From Lithospermum erythrorhizon (Eukaryota; Streptophyta; Magnoliopsida; Boraginales; Boraginaceae): DNA of 64,000 bases. The notes under the pieces are model-generated. The model did not search any database and was not told the DNA's origin. It saw only the letters and a program-made list of their open reading frames with translations. Of the stretch, positions 1 to 10,834 are shown one piece after another; position 1 is the stretch's first letter, and each line of letters opens with the position of its first letter. The stretch spans positions 1-64,000 of the forward strand of contig JADFUC010001355.1 of NCBI GenBank assembly GCA_019722365.1, written 5' to 3'. Both the position numbers and the translations under genes were made by a program.

Positions 1-299
1 ATGGTATACTTCGTTCAGTTACATTGCTTAGAAGTAGCGGACCGCCGGGCCCGGCCAGAGAGTACGTCGAGGCAGATGGTAGACCCGTGAAGGTGAGGTC
101 TCGATAGGGGTCCCGATGATCGAGACCACAGCTTTCGATAGAGATTACCTGAGAGGAGCTTATAGTCGTTGCTCACAGCCCGTGAGGCCTCGCCAGAGAC
201 CCCGGGTCTCGATGGGGTCTCGATCTGTGCCACACGGATTTTTTATACATATATGAAGTCTCTTCTTTTAAAAACCACCGCCTTTTACCTGAATTCTCA
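1..299. repeat. GC-rich patch with inverted and direct GGTCTCGAT repeats
   Basis: The patch is much richer in GC than the sequence that follows. GGTCTCGAT occurs at 97-105, 205-213 and 216-224, and its reverse complement ATCGAGACC at 119-127. Together 97-127 can fold into a 9-bp stem. At 196-210 there is a 7-bp stem, GAGACCC/GGGTCTC, around one base. No convincing protein is encoded. It probably belongs to the eroded retroelement that follows, but the left boundary lies outside the window. Confidence 0.5.
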
Positions 300-960
300 A
301 GCATTAAATTCCTTCAAATTCAAAAGGCAAAATTCAATTAACTCTACTTTTTGATTCAATCTTTAAATTTATCTTTTGTAGAGTTTCTAGTTGTCAATAC
401 AAATTTGTATTACTCAATTATCAATTTAATGTTTTAGTGGAATCCTTGTGTGGTGTGGCGTAGGGTTTAGCATTCCTAAGTTGGGTAGTAGTGAAATCCT
501 AAGAGGTGATAGCGGAGTTCTACAATCTAGGTAGATTAGGTGTTGAAATCTTTAAGCGGAGTAACTTGGGTCACTTGGTTTGGAGGCTAGGTGTTTGATA
601 ATAGTCTTGAGAGAAGTTTCTTGTGTGTAATCAAACAATTCTTCAAAACTAGTTATCTTTTCCAAAATCGAGGTTGGAAAGCAATTAGAAATGGGAGAAC
701 CGAAGCTCGTTAAAATCGTGTGTATCGTCTTTTCTATCTACGCTCTTTACTTTAAAGTATTCTTGTTATTTTAGCTAATCATAATTTGTTTGTTTAGTGC
801 TTGACTAATCATTCTCGAGCTTGGGTGAGTCAGTCTGAATTAATTTGTATTCTATGCGTTTGTTAATTCCGTATTCAGGGTAAAACTTAGAAAAGATAAT
901 AATTTAATTTAAAACCTTATTACTTCCCCATACAAAAAAGGTTATATCTGAAACTAACAC
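300..960 (+). mobile_element. Eroded copia-type LTR and leader (probable Sirevirus-like)
   Basis: The stretch reads like the 3' part of a plant copia LTR. It contains CCTAAGAGGTGATAGCGGAG (512-531) near a GGTTTGGAGGCTAGGTGT block (579-596), later TTCTCGAGCTTGGGTGAGTC (812-831), and then a short CCTTATTACTTCCCC...GGTTATATCTGAAACTAACA leader (about 915-959). That order of phrases is familiar to me from Sirevirus/Maximus LTRs in other eudicots; this is memory, not a search result. No polymerase or integrase frame is preserved nearby, so the element is dead. It could be a solo LTR or the left end of a badly decayed copy. Confidence 0.4.
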
Positions 961-3900
961 GAAGTACTAATGAGAAATAATAAGTCAAGCTTAATACTAT
1001 CTGATGTCCACCAAGATTTACTTATGAGATTGGATAACATCTTATAGAATGATGCTTGTGCAGTTTCATAAGTAACATAAAAAGATTTTGGTAGAAGATT
1101 TTGAATTAAAGAACAAGAATAGAAAAAATGTTTATTTGTTTAAGTGGTCGTTTCCTGAGACGAGAAAGTAGATATAGGTAAATTTATTTATTTTAGCTAT
1201 TTATATTTAAAGTGCAATCTATTGAGGAAGCAATTTCAGGAGAAATAATTTTTTGTTTAGAAACTTGAGTTTCCAAGACATTTCAAGTTTTGGATTTTCA
1301 AAGAGTGTGTTTTTGGCTTTTATATATGGTTTGGGGTGTCTAGAATAGTGTAAACATTGTCAAGCATTCTTTGTGGTTAAGGGTTTTTCTTAAGTGTTTA
1401 TGCAGGGAATTTGATGGTTTGTATCCTGAGGAATCATTTTCCACAATATAATTTGGGAAAGATAACAGAACAAGCCTTCTTTTCAAGATGACGGACAAGT
1501 TAGAGATTAGGTAGAGCTTTATCATTATGGAAGGGTAAAGACAGTGAAACTTTTTTTATAACTATTAGTCATTCAGTTAAGGTGGAGTGACATGAACCAA
1601 TGATCATTTCAATGTGACTATGGAGCTGTTTGAGTGCATGAAAGCTTTATGTAAAACCCAAGAGGTTGAAGCTTTTTAGTCAGGCATGGATTAAGGTAGT
1701 ATTTGACTCAAAGTAACATGGCCGCATAGGAGTGGGAATTAAGGACATAATTTTTTGACCAGGCACTAAAATCAAAGATTTTAATTTCCTAAAAGGTACC
1801 TTCTTATCTATTTAAAAAACTCAATTTATCAGGGTGCAATTTTTTCCTTTTATTTTAGAGAATTTTTGATATTAGATCAAAGAGCATACAGAGGTTTTTG
1901 GCCGAATGTTTATAAACCGACATTGGGGTAGACCTAACATGTTGGTAAAACCGTTTTGATCAAAGTTATTTTCACTGTGATTAAGTGTCCCAAGAAGTAT
2001 TCTCGAGATTAACTTTTGTCTATTGTTGTTTGAAATCTGATTTTTTGTTACAATAATATCAGAGATTGAACTCCAGATACTTTCAAATTTTGAAAAGCCA
2101 GATCAAAGGGTGCTGGGCAATTAAGTCAAGCGTTTAAGTTCTAAAGAATATTTTGGATTTTCAGGTGTCAATTGCGGAAAAACCTGATAACTAGAAGAAT
2201 ACTTTTGGAAATTATTAACATATCTCTATAAAAGAAAAACATTCCTCGACAAAAAGAAGTGCGTTGGCTTAGGACTATCATCAATGTCTTTTAATTTTAT
2301 TAATTTTGAGCAAAGGAGATATGGGCGGATAATGACTTGGAGGCGATCTTAAAGAAAGTGTCTCACTTACAAATGGCTTGGACTTGTAACTTGTTCTTGA
2401 TTTGAATATTATACCGTTTAACATTCTTTATTAGATTAATCGAGGTAAAAGGAAAATTCATTATAGTAAGTAATCCAATTGACCTAATAATAATATAATT
2501 TTAACTTGACTAGACCATTTTCTTACAGTTCTGAAAAAATTAGTAATTTCTTGAACTGAATAATATTATCTTGGATTTTTTCTTTGAAGTAGAGCCGTTG
2601 GTCCTAAAGTGTGCTACTTTGGAATGATTAGATAATTTTGGAATAAGAGTTAATGAAAGCTGATATTTATTTCTTTTTCCAAGATTCGTCCCCATTTAGA
2701 AAGTTTAAAGTTGTAATAATAGCTTCATTTCCAAAAGATCCTAATTTTTGAAAAGCGTCGGTGGAAAACCATAAATTACTGGCGGTTATCAGGGAGTGCG
2801 TTTGAAAAGAGATACAGTATCACCGAGGTCAAAATAGCTTGCTAGTTCGGAGGGCAGTCAAATGTGGCTTTTGTTTTAATAAAACTAAAGGTAGGGGATA
2901 GACTAGATGTAAGAAATTTTAGATCGGGGATAGAAGATCCTAAGGAAAAAATATTTACAAAAATCACAAGTATTTTGAATATCCTTTTTAGTGATTAAAA
3001 ACATTATCATCAGTTACATGGTGAAGAGAATAGAATTATGTCTTAACCTATGCTTGAATTAGCAGAATGATAAAATTTAGAACTTAAGTCTCCTTACTTT
3101 GTGATTAATTTAACGTTATACCAAAATAGATCTTCGAACTTGAAAACAAATCTAATTGTGAACTTAAATAATGACTAAGCCCTTTGTCTTAGAATTAATT
3201 TGAGGCTTAGATTGACTAGCTCTAGAATGGAAGCTTGAGTATCTTTAATTCGTTGGAAATAAATAACAATTCTATCACATTCCATGTTTAATTTTAGATC
3301 AGAAGGTCTTTAGCTTACTTTTTAAAAGCCATCTGAGCTAGACCCAACCACAATTAGAATTCCAAAAAGAGTAAATAAAGCTTAAATTCGAGAAAAGATC
3401 CATTGGAAGTTTTCCATTTTAAAGGCTTGGGCTTTCTGCTCTCTGGCTTTGGTAGAAACAACAAAGGACAAGCTGAAATCAAATTTTACCTTAATATAAA
3501 GGAAGTTTGAAAACAATCCGGAAAGAATTATGATGCTACGTATTAGCTGCGTCTATCTAATTTTCCCCAACGGTAGCAAATTTCTAACACCCTTTCCAAG
3601 TATAAAGATTACCCGGTGAATGGTAGATCATTGAAATCTAAATTAGACAAGAAATCAGTAATACACTCCCAAAGACAGCACAATGTTCTTATTCAAGTAT
3701 TGAGGATATTTTCAAAAATTAAGTAGTGGACTAAAGTCACAGCAATAAAAGAAAAGAGGTTTATCTTCAAAAGAGTAACAAGAAAGATTCAAAAGATTTC
3801 TCTAAGATGCAAATTGAAGCATCTTCGATGATGATTTCAAAAACAAAAGAAATTTTTACATCATGCAACAATTTTAAAATTAATATTAGATGTAAATCTA

Positions 3901-4500
3901 TCAGAAGTCCTCAGCTGTGACCACACGCATCAAAGCCAAAGCAGATAATAGGTAGTTTAAGGGCAAAGCGGTATCGATTCTATCTTTAGAATGCAAGAAG
4001 TTTCATTAAAGAAAGCAATGTAGGGATGGTAAGTCTTATTGAGGACAAGCGGTAATTTAAGCTGTCAGGGCTTATCGATTCTCGATAGTTCCACGAATGC
4101 ATATTAAGAGGAAATTTGCACATTGGGGTTGTGTTTGGACAACCACCAAAGCCTTTTATAAATTGAAAAAAAGAAAGAAAAGGAATGGAGAAAAAAGAGT
4201 AATAAGGGATTTGGATTAATAAAGTCAAAAGTAGAGTGTAAAGTAAAGGGTGCAAATACATTAAGCGTTCTAGTGGTGTGTTTCTGAGTGGAGCAATTCA
4301 TCCGGGTCTCCTTTCTCTTCCACCATCAGTTGACATAGTACCTTCACAGAAAGAATTCGAGATCACTGCCATTCGGACCTTATTTTTAGGGAAAGTTGTA
4401 TGAGTTAGCAGATGCTCTCAACCCAGTAGCTTCTAGAATCTGATGACTCGACTAATTCCTCAACTTTATTGTACACCCTTTTGATCTTAGCTGTAGATCA
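961..4500. other. No recognisable gene; probable decayed retroelement interior
   Basis: Both strands are interrupted by frequent stops, and the only open frames are short and have no family features. The position just inside the LTR-like block at 300-960 suggests the worn internal part of the same retroelement, but no protease, integrase, reverse transcriptase or RNase H motif could be read in any frame. I see no RNA gene here. Confidence 0.4.
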
Positions 4501-5480
4501 GTTGTGGTGAATGGTTATGTCACCTGCCACTCTTGTAATTTTTGTGGCCTTTTTGGATGTTTTAAAAGTGCATCCTTAAGCTTTGTCATTACCAAGTGAA
4601 ACAGATGCACAGAGATTATCCAAATCTTGTTTGCCCCATTCCTTTGATCTTTCCTCAACCCATTCTCGCTTTCTTTTTGTTCTATTACTTCTTTTGATGA
4701 TAGAACAATTATCCATAATATTTTCATCAATAGTGACCATCTCCACATCATTTGAGAAATCCAGTGTTGAATGTTGCAGTACCACAGAAGAATTAGAAGC
4801 ACAAATGGAGGATTTACTTTCAATAAGTGATATGCGATTTTGAAGTTAAGCTTCTGGGATATGTCATGTTTACAAACCTTGGAGCCATCGTTAGACAAAA
4901 TAAATATCGCCCAGTCGATGCTCATAAATATGACTTTACGCATCTATATGATCAATCTAGGTTCTTTAAGCAGAACATGATTTTATGGACCGACAGTCAA
5001 AAGCAACCTTGGCCCGACATGTATTACTTCCGATTTAGCATGCAAAATTCTCCTAGGATTGTTTAAGGGCTTATCATAACAAGGCTCCTTTACTGTTCCT
5101 GATTGTGACAAATCTTATGCTGACTATTGTATAACTGATTTCCCCCAAAATTATTAAAAACCGTAACCCTAGATTTACAATTTGGGGAAACATTTTGTTC
5201 TTGACAATAAGGCTCGAATCAAAACGATGACTCTTGGGGTCATTACAGATTGGAAGATCGAAGAAGATAACTTCAGTGATTAGAAAAGTAAGCACGAATT
5301 GACACTCCGATTTTGTATTTCTTCAAAATGTATTTTCTATTTTCGAATTGCTTGGAGATTGAGGATGGATGGAGATTTGATTTAACATCCCACAGCACAG
5401 CATCTGAGTGTTGAATAGAGTGGTGATGAATTAAGGTTTGTTGCTCTTTGTTGGAAAGTTTATGTGAAAGAGACATAAAT
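4500..5480 (-). other. Unidentified coding-like fragments
   Basis: On the minus strand 4576-4785 (extendable upstream to about 4830) encodes a hydrophilic stretch with a basic/acidic core reading TKRKREWVEERSKEWGKQDL, followed by a stop. A second short minus frame (5273-5476) begins MSLSHKLSNKEQQTLIHHH. The amino-acid composition looks protein-like and not like random AT-rich DNA, but no family was recognised and the pieces cannot be joined by obvious splice sites. They may be remnants of a plant gene or of a transposon-captured fragment. Confidence that they are ever translated is low. Confidence 0.2.
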
Positions 5481-5589
5481 GAAAATGAGATTTCAGGTTG
5501 TTAATGGGTGAGTATTAGATAGGGCTTCCAGGTCAGTTCGGTTGAGTTTTAGGCGTATTTTAGACGAACCGACACAGTAAATTAATTTT

Positions 5590-5890
5590 GAGATGGAACC
5601 CGAAACCGGTTCGGTTTGATCAGTTCCGGTCATCGGTTCGATTCGGTTCTCGGTTATTCAGTTTTCGGTTCGGTTTCGATTATTTTCGGTTCGGTTTCTC
5701 GGGTTATTTCGGTTATGTATATATATATCTCAATATTTTCAATTTTTTTAATTAAAAATTCAATCGAGTTCAGTTTCCCGAACAGGCAAAATATTACAGG
5801 TTTTGTATTTTCGAATCTAAATCGGTTGAGTTAAATCGGATTCCTTAATTTCAGTTATTTTTGATTGATTCGGTCGGTTCGATTGAATTT
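5590..5890. repeat. Degenerate CGGTT-rich (TTCGGTTCGGTT) minisatellite
   Basis: Dozens of short CGGTT or TCGGTTCGG units occur within about 300 bp, most densely at 5605-5715, with irregular spacing. This type of low-complexity sequence is common in eudicot intergenic DNA and often sits next to old transposons. Similar but shorter wording recurs at about 35,865-35,875 and 36,215-36,300 (CGAACCG, GTTTCGGTT). No coding role is supported. Confidence 0.7.
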
Positions 5891-6261
5891 GTATTGTTAA
5901 GCACACTAGTGTTAGAGGTAAGTTCAGATATTTCATTTGAAATAAAAAGCTCTCGTTACTTTTATTTGCAATATATACTCTGTCACCTATGTTTTGTTTT
6001 ATTTCTTGATCTTAACCACAACTACAATTGTGTTTCAAAATCAAACTTCCTTGATACATGTGCAAGCCACGAATAATGTTCTCGTAGCTAGTAAAATACC
6101 ACCATAACATTTCAATCTGTTGGCAAGATGAGAATGGTTTTTGTTCCCAACTTACAAATACACATCAACCATGAATCTATTCCAGAGTCAAATTTACATG
6201 TCTCAAACGTATTATTGTTTGATTCAAAGAGACATATGAAATAGTCTGGTGCCAAAATCAA

Positions 6262-9200
6262 TCAGGCACCAGATCCTCTACAATCACGTCTTGGTAGAAA
6301 AACACGGTGAATACCAGCATGAAACCCTTCTTAATGTAGGCTGTGTTCTTGAAAATAATTCTGCAATGAAAACCCATTCATATCAGTAACAGGCTTTCCA
6401 CTAGAGTACCGCTGAGATTTTAGCTCCCTTCCATATTCATGGTAGGAGCACATACCATGTAAATTAAAGAAGGAAAAACAAACGACAAGTTGATAACAGT
6501 ACTACACCATTGCAACTAACAATATTTTACAGCTGCAGGGAATGAATCTATTTACATTGAATGAATAAATTAACCTTTAGTGAGTTAATGAATACTTACT
6601 CCCCTCAAGTACAAATGAGAAAACAAGAGGGTAAATCCCATCAGCATAACAACTTAAGAAGATGAATAAATACATATAATAAAACAAATTCGTCATCAAA
6701 CTACAACATACATAACTATTTAAGTCATCAATGACACTTGATGTATAAGAGATGATAAACTTACAAACCATTAATCAATATAAACTTACAGCCATGTTCT
6801 TAAACTCCATGGTAAAGCTGTCTTCACAGTTTGATCAATACTATAGCACCAAGTTCTTCCCCATGCTGCTTAATGTTCTCCTCTTTGGTCATAGTTGAGG
6901 TTCATCAGCTTATTCATATGACTGACGATGATGTAAAAAGCCATGTACACAAACCTGGAGTTAAAAACAATTGATGTTTTCATAGAATCTCTTCAATAAA
7001 TGCTAGGATCAAGTTAAGGAGGTGGGTGTCTTCCACGACATTCACTAATTTATTATTTTGAGCCCCACTACTGGATGGGCAACGAGCTTTTTGCTACATA
7101 AAGAATCAAGCATGAAACATGTTATGTGGAAAAAAAGGATAGCATAGAAAGGAAGCCTTAAAGAAGGAGGCAATAGGTTGATGGAGTCATGGACATGTGG
7201 GGGGCAAAAGGTAATATAATAGAACTCTACCCATTTTAATATTGCTGGTTTCAGACTATCTAAGTCTGATTCTTCACAGGACCTGTATGTAGAGAATTTA
7301 AGGAGGCCAGACCATCAACAGATGGAACGAGGAAAACCTGATCAGGGGTAGTCTTTTCTGGAAGAGTTTGGCCTAAGAAAATTCGGTCTTCAAAATGAAT
7401 AAATGAATATTACTCAATATACAGATGATAAATAGAATCCAGATGTAAGTGAATACTACCTCAAGTCGACATAAGCTGGCGCTTTTCCTGCTGAATTCGA
7501 AGTATCCAAAGATCAATGGAGCTCAGGCTGCACAAATCCTTTAAAATATTACTACGACAGACAACTATAATCAAGGCAATAATAAGAAAGCAATAATGAA
7601 TAATTATTCTAGATAATATATAGTGCCCACAGATTAAACCAATGCGATAAGGAACCCTTTTAGAATATATCTTTATGAAATATAACCTTGCATACCCACG
7701 GCATCAGAACCTTATATAACAACGGTTTATTACACCAATCTGGTCATATTCCTAATATAGGAACAATACCAGTCGAGTTTATTACTCTCTATTATGAAAG
7801 TGGTACAAAATACAAATAGGCCAGTCTCCTATGTTTTAGAGTGGCATCACAAATGAGCCGCAGAACAAAAATTACTGATAAACTAGAAAATTGAAAATAT
7901 ATATTTACCGGTCAGTTTAAGACCATGCAATGTCTTCAATGAATCTAAATGGGACAAACAGGCTGATAAAAGTTACACGATGCCAGCAGGGACTTGAGAA
8001 CTTAAAAATTCCTAATCTATCAGACATATACAACTGCAGGTTGCCTCCAAGTTCCGATAATCCTATAAACCAGCACAACTACCTCAAGCCATACTGATCA
8101 GAGAAAGTACAGGTAGAAAAGATCTATGAAGTTAGTGCTGAAGCCAAATTAGATAAGAAATTGCAAATACAGGGATTGTAATTGTCAGAAGAACTTCAGA
8201 TTGGTATGATATCAAGAATGCACCAAAGATAGATAGCAATAGTTACAAATCATAAGAAAATATAAATCTGACTGTAGGTTATATATGAACTCAAAGGGAA
8301 ATGTTATGTTAAAGAGATACAAAATGAAGATTATTTCATTAGAAGTGCTGAAACAGTTCAAAAGAAGGTTGTTTTATGACAGGGCTTCTGTTGCTTAAAT
8401 GTGAATAATCAACATGTTGATACCATATTGTTGTGTCATTGGACAGTGGGTGGAAGGAAACAGCATTCCTGGTTTTTAAATCATGATCCAGCAACAAAAG
8501 AAATATCTTTTGCAAATTAACAACAAAATCATTTCAGCCCAAAGGAGTAAACAAAGTGTGTAAAATGAAACTCTCACAAGGTGACCAAACACCATACAGA
8601 TTCATTTACAAGTACCAAGTAGATCACACATCCAAGAAGGTTGTAGTAACAATTTAAGAAATATCAGGCATGCATTTGAGCATACAAAACTAATTAAAAA
8701 GGCTTAACAAATATCCATTTAGAATGAGAAAAGAATACTCTCTATAATCACATCCGATACATCAACTCCACGACCCAGCCAAATTGTGGTTGTAATATTT
8801 CATTAAATGTACATTTCCTACTAATTTATGTTGTATAACTGATGACATACTTATTATTTTTACATTTGGGCATTCAGATTTTGTATTCTTTGGTCTTGAT
8901 GTGAATAAATCAAAGTATTTCATTCTGTCACACTGCACTTTTTATCTATTGTAGTAGTATATAGTTAAACAACACCATCTTGGTCATTCGAGCTTGATCG
9001 GTTTTTTATTGTCTGAGGTAAGGATGCATCTTAATAGGCAGCCCTTTCCAGCTTAGGCGGGAGGCCTCTTAGAGAATTAGGGGCATCTTGTATTGTTTTT
9101 TAAAAGCATTTTTTCTGGGGCAAGGTAGTTAAGAACAAGTAGATTTTTCTGTTTACAGTCTGTAAGTCAGAATATCTTGTAAAATTTAAAGCTAGAATAT

Positions 9201-9593
9201 CCATATTTATCTAATTCTAGCATTGAATTAACAGACCTAAATGGTGTCCAAGTGCTTCTTCAGGCCATCCTCAAAAGCACCTTTACCTAAACCAAGCCTC
9301 TGAAATAGAACTGCACAGCTTCAAGTTCGAAACTTCCATTAACACCACAAAATATCAAATGATTCGTATAAGTTAGGAAACTAAATATGTTAAATCGGAA
9401 TAATGAATGGATAGGTACCTTTGAGATCTACTTTAGTATCTGGTAGAGCAGATACAATGTAGTATCTGTGTTTCTTGTCCTGTTCCAAGTGGCGTAATAA
9501 GTATATGATGCAGATACAATCGGAGCCTAGATTAGGTTGGCATACCTTGAAGAACAAGTTCTTAGTCAATGCACCTTTCCCCATGCCGACATA
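6262..9593 (-). pseudogene. YbaK/PrdX (prolyl-tRNA synthetase-associated domain) protein, decayed
   Basis: Exon remnants in the right order on the minus strand match the plant YbaK/aminoacyl-tRNA-deacylase-like family (PRXD1 type), whose members edit mischarged tRNA. Visible pieces are: 9546-9593 (YVGMGKGALTKNLFFK, then a GT donor); 9419-9479 (DKKHRYYIVSALPDTKVDLK); about 9225-9310 (continuing VLFQRLGLGKG); about 6790-6908 (TKEENIKQHGEELGA, then TVKTAL after a frame change); and 6262-6360 (FKNTAY, then GFHAGIH in another frame). Junction phases for the first three exons agree. After GLGKG the expected RMAPEEAL continues only through frame changes, and the last two exons each need a frame change as well. 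No exon for the N-terminal half is seen; at the place where it should join, the splice site is missing and an LTR-like block follows at 9660. I read this as a pseudogene. A run of base-call errors is the alternative. Confidence 0.72.
9010..9105 (+). mobile_element. Au-like SINE, 3' part
   Basis: The sequence GGTAAGGATGCATC, then CAGCTTAGGCGGGAGGCC, then TTAGGGGCATCTTGTATTG follows the order of the conserved 3' body of the widespread plant Au-type SINE (GGTAAGG...CCTTAGGTGGGAG...TTGGGGTAATGTTGTTG), ending in a T-rich tail. The tRNA-related 5' half is not recognisable. It lies in what would be an intron of the YbaK-like pseudogene. A second, differently preserved copy lies at 58,740-58,860. Identification is from memory of the consensus. 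Confidence 0.5.
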
Positions 9594-9659
9594 TTGTACA
9601 AATCACAAATTCAAACATATGGCAAGCCTTTGAGAAAAGTGATCCATCAGTAAAAAGGA

Positions 9660-9890
9660 CTCTGATACGTGATAAAGGCCAAGCGTCGTGAATTCTAGTA
9701 GTATTAGTATATATTGGTACTATTAGGATTAGAATTATGAATAGTTGATTGATTAGTATCTACTGTGTATCTACATAAAATGAGAGGCAATATGTAATTC
9801 ATGGCGATTCAAATTTGCTCAATAATATTTATAAAATTATATATTGTAGTATCACCCGACATCGTATCACATAGTTATCATAAAAGTCTT
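9660..9890 (+). mobile_element. LTR-like sequence, possibly a solo copia LTR
   Basis: The block has the layout of the 3' part of a short copia LTR: repeated TAGTAT/TTAGGATTAG wording, then GTGTATCTACATAAAATGAG, then GTAATTCATGGCGATTC, CTCAATAATATT and finally GTAGTATCA and CGTATCACA. No internal region or second LTR was found, so a solo LTR is likely. It abuts the 5' end of the YbaK-like pseudogene and may explain the missing upstream exon. The exact borders and a target-site duplication could not be fixed. Confidence 0.33.
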
Positions 9891-9899
9891 CGCTGAGCG

Positions 9900-10834
9900 G
9901 TGGGTGGTAAACCACCGTTGCCCGTCCACGCCAGGACAAACATTTTTTTTTGCTTAATATTATCTTTCTTGTTTTGAATCTTTCCAAACTGAATCAACAA
10001 TAAACCTGATTCAAAATTTTGATCTAATTCACCTTATATTCACCACTTTTGAGAAAAGATCGAAAGTGGCTCAAAATTTAAACTTTATCTGTTGTTGCAA
10101 TATGAGCATCAATCTTTTAAATACCAGCGATAATTCTTACATGGCTTAAAGGCGGGGTGTTTTCTGTAATGTACGGTTTCCTCACTGTCGATTATTTTCG
10201 AAGCAATCAATAATTATTGTTCTCTCTCAAAATTGCATATTTTAGGTTTTCCCTATATTTATCACATTAAAGCTCTGATTCGAGTTTAAAATAAATAAGT
10301 TTATAATAACTCGATCTCTACCCATCTTATCTAATCTATTTTCTCACTTGTTCTATGATTCTATTTTCTTTTTCTCTTTTCTCCGTATGATTTGTTCATC
10401 TACATCCTTATGAATTGTCTCCTTACTGTTTTTTTCTCCATCACCTTTCCATATACAGTCTAATTTCCTTGTTCTTAATTCCCCAACGAGGTTTGGGTCC
10501 TCTTTTCCATGCTAATGGTTCAAGAGTTACACATTCTTATCCTCCCAATATTATTCTTCTTTATTCTCTATTATTCTCCATAAAAATTATTTTTACTGAG
10601 CTTCAATTTAGGAGAGCCACTGGATAGTCATGTTGGAAAAATGAATTTGAAGCCTTGAGCACTTTGCATAAAGAGTGAACAACAAATGGGAGGAAAAGGG
10701 ATCAAATAAGGTAGAAAGAAATAGACAAACGTTTGATTAAAGCAGCTCTTGCTTGGAGCATCCATGTTAGTTCTTTCATTTTGCTCTCTCACCCAAAAGG
10801 CACATTTTCCTGCCTGCTAATATCTGAACATGGC
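9900..10834. other. Intergenic, nothing recognised
   Basis: It begins with a short GC-rich imperfect hairpin near 9896-9925 (GCGGTGGGTGGTAAACCACC), then becomes AT- and pyrimidine-rich. One 70-codon plus-strand frame at 10,415-10,627 has no family features and is probably chance. No RNA gene or promoter could be supported. Confidence 0.4.

Noticed and set aside
4515..4943. 142-codon minus-strand frame
   Set aside because: It overlaps a different, more protein-like minus frame at 4576-4830; its Trp/Leu/Ile-rich content looks like a shadow of that frame.
9896..9940. Hairpin resembling part of a tRNA
   Set aside because: No B-box (GGTTCRANNCC) at the right spacing and no acceptor stem; it is more likely transposon sequence.
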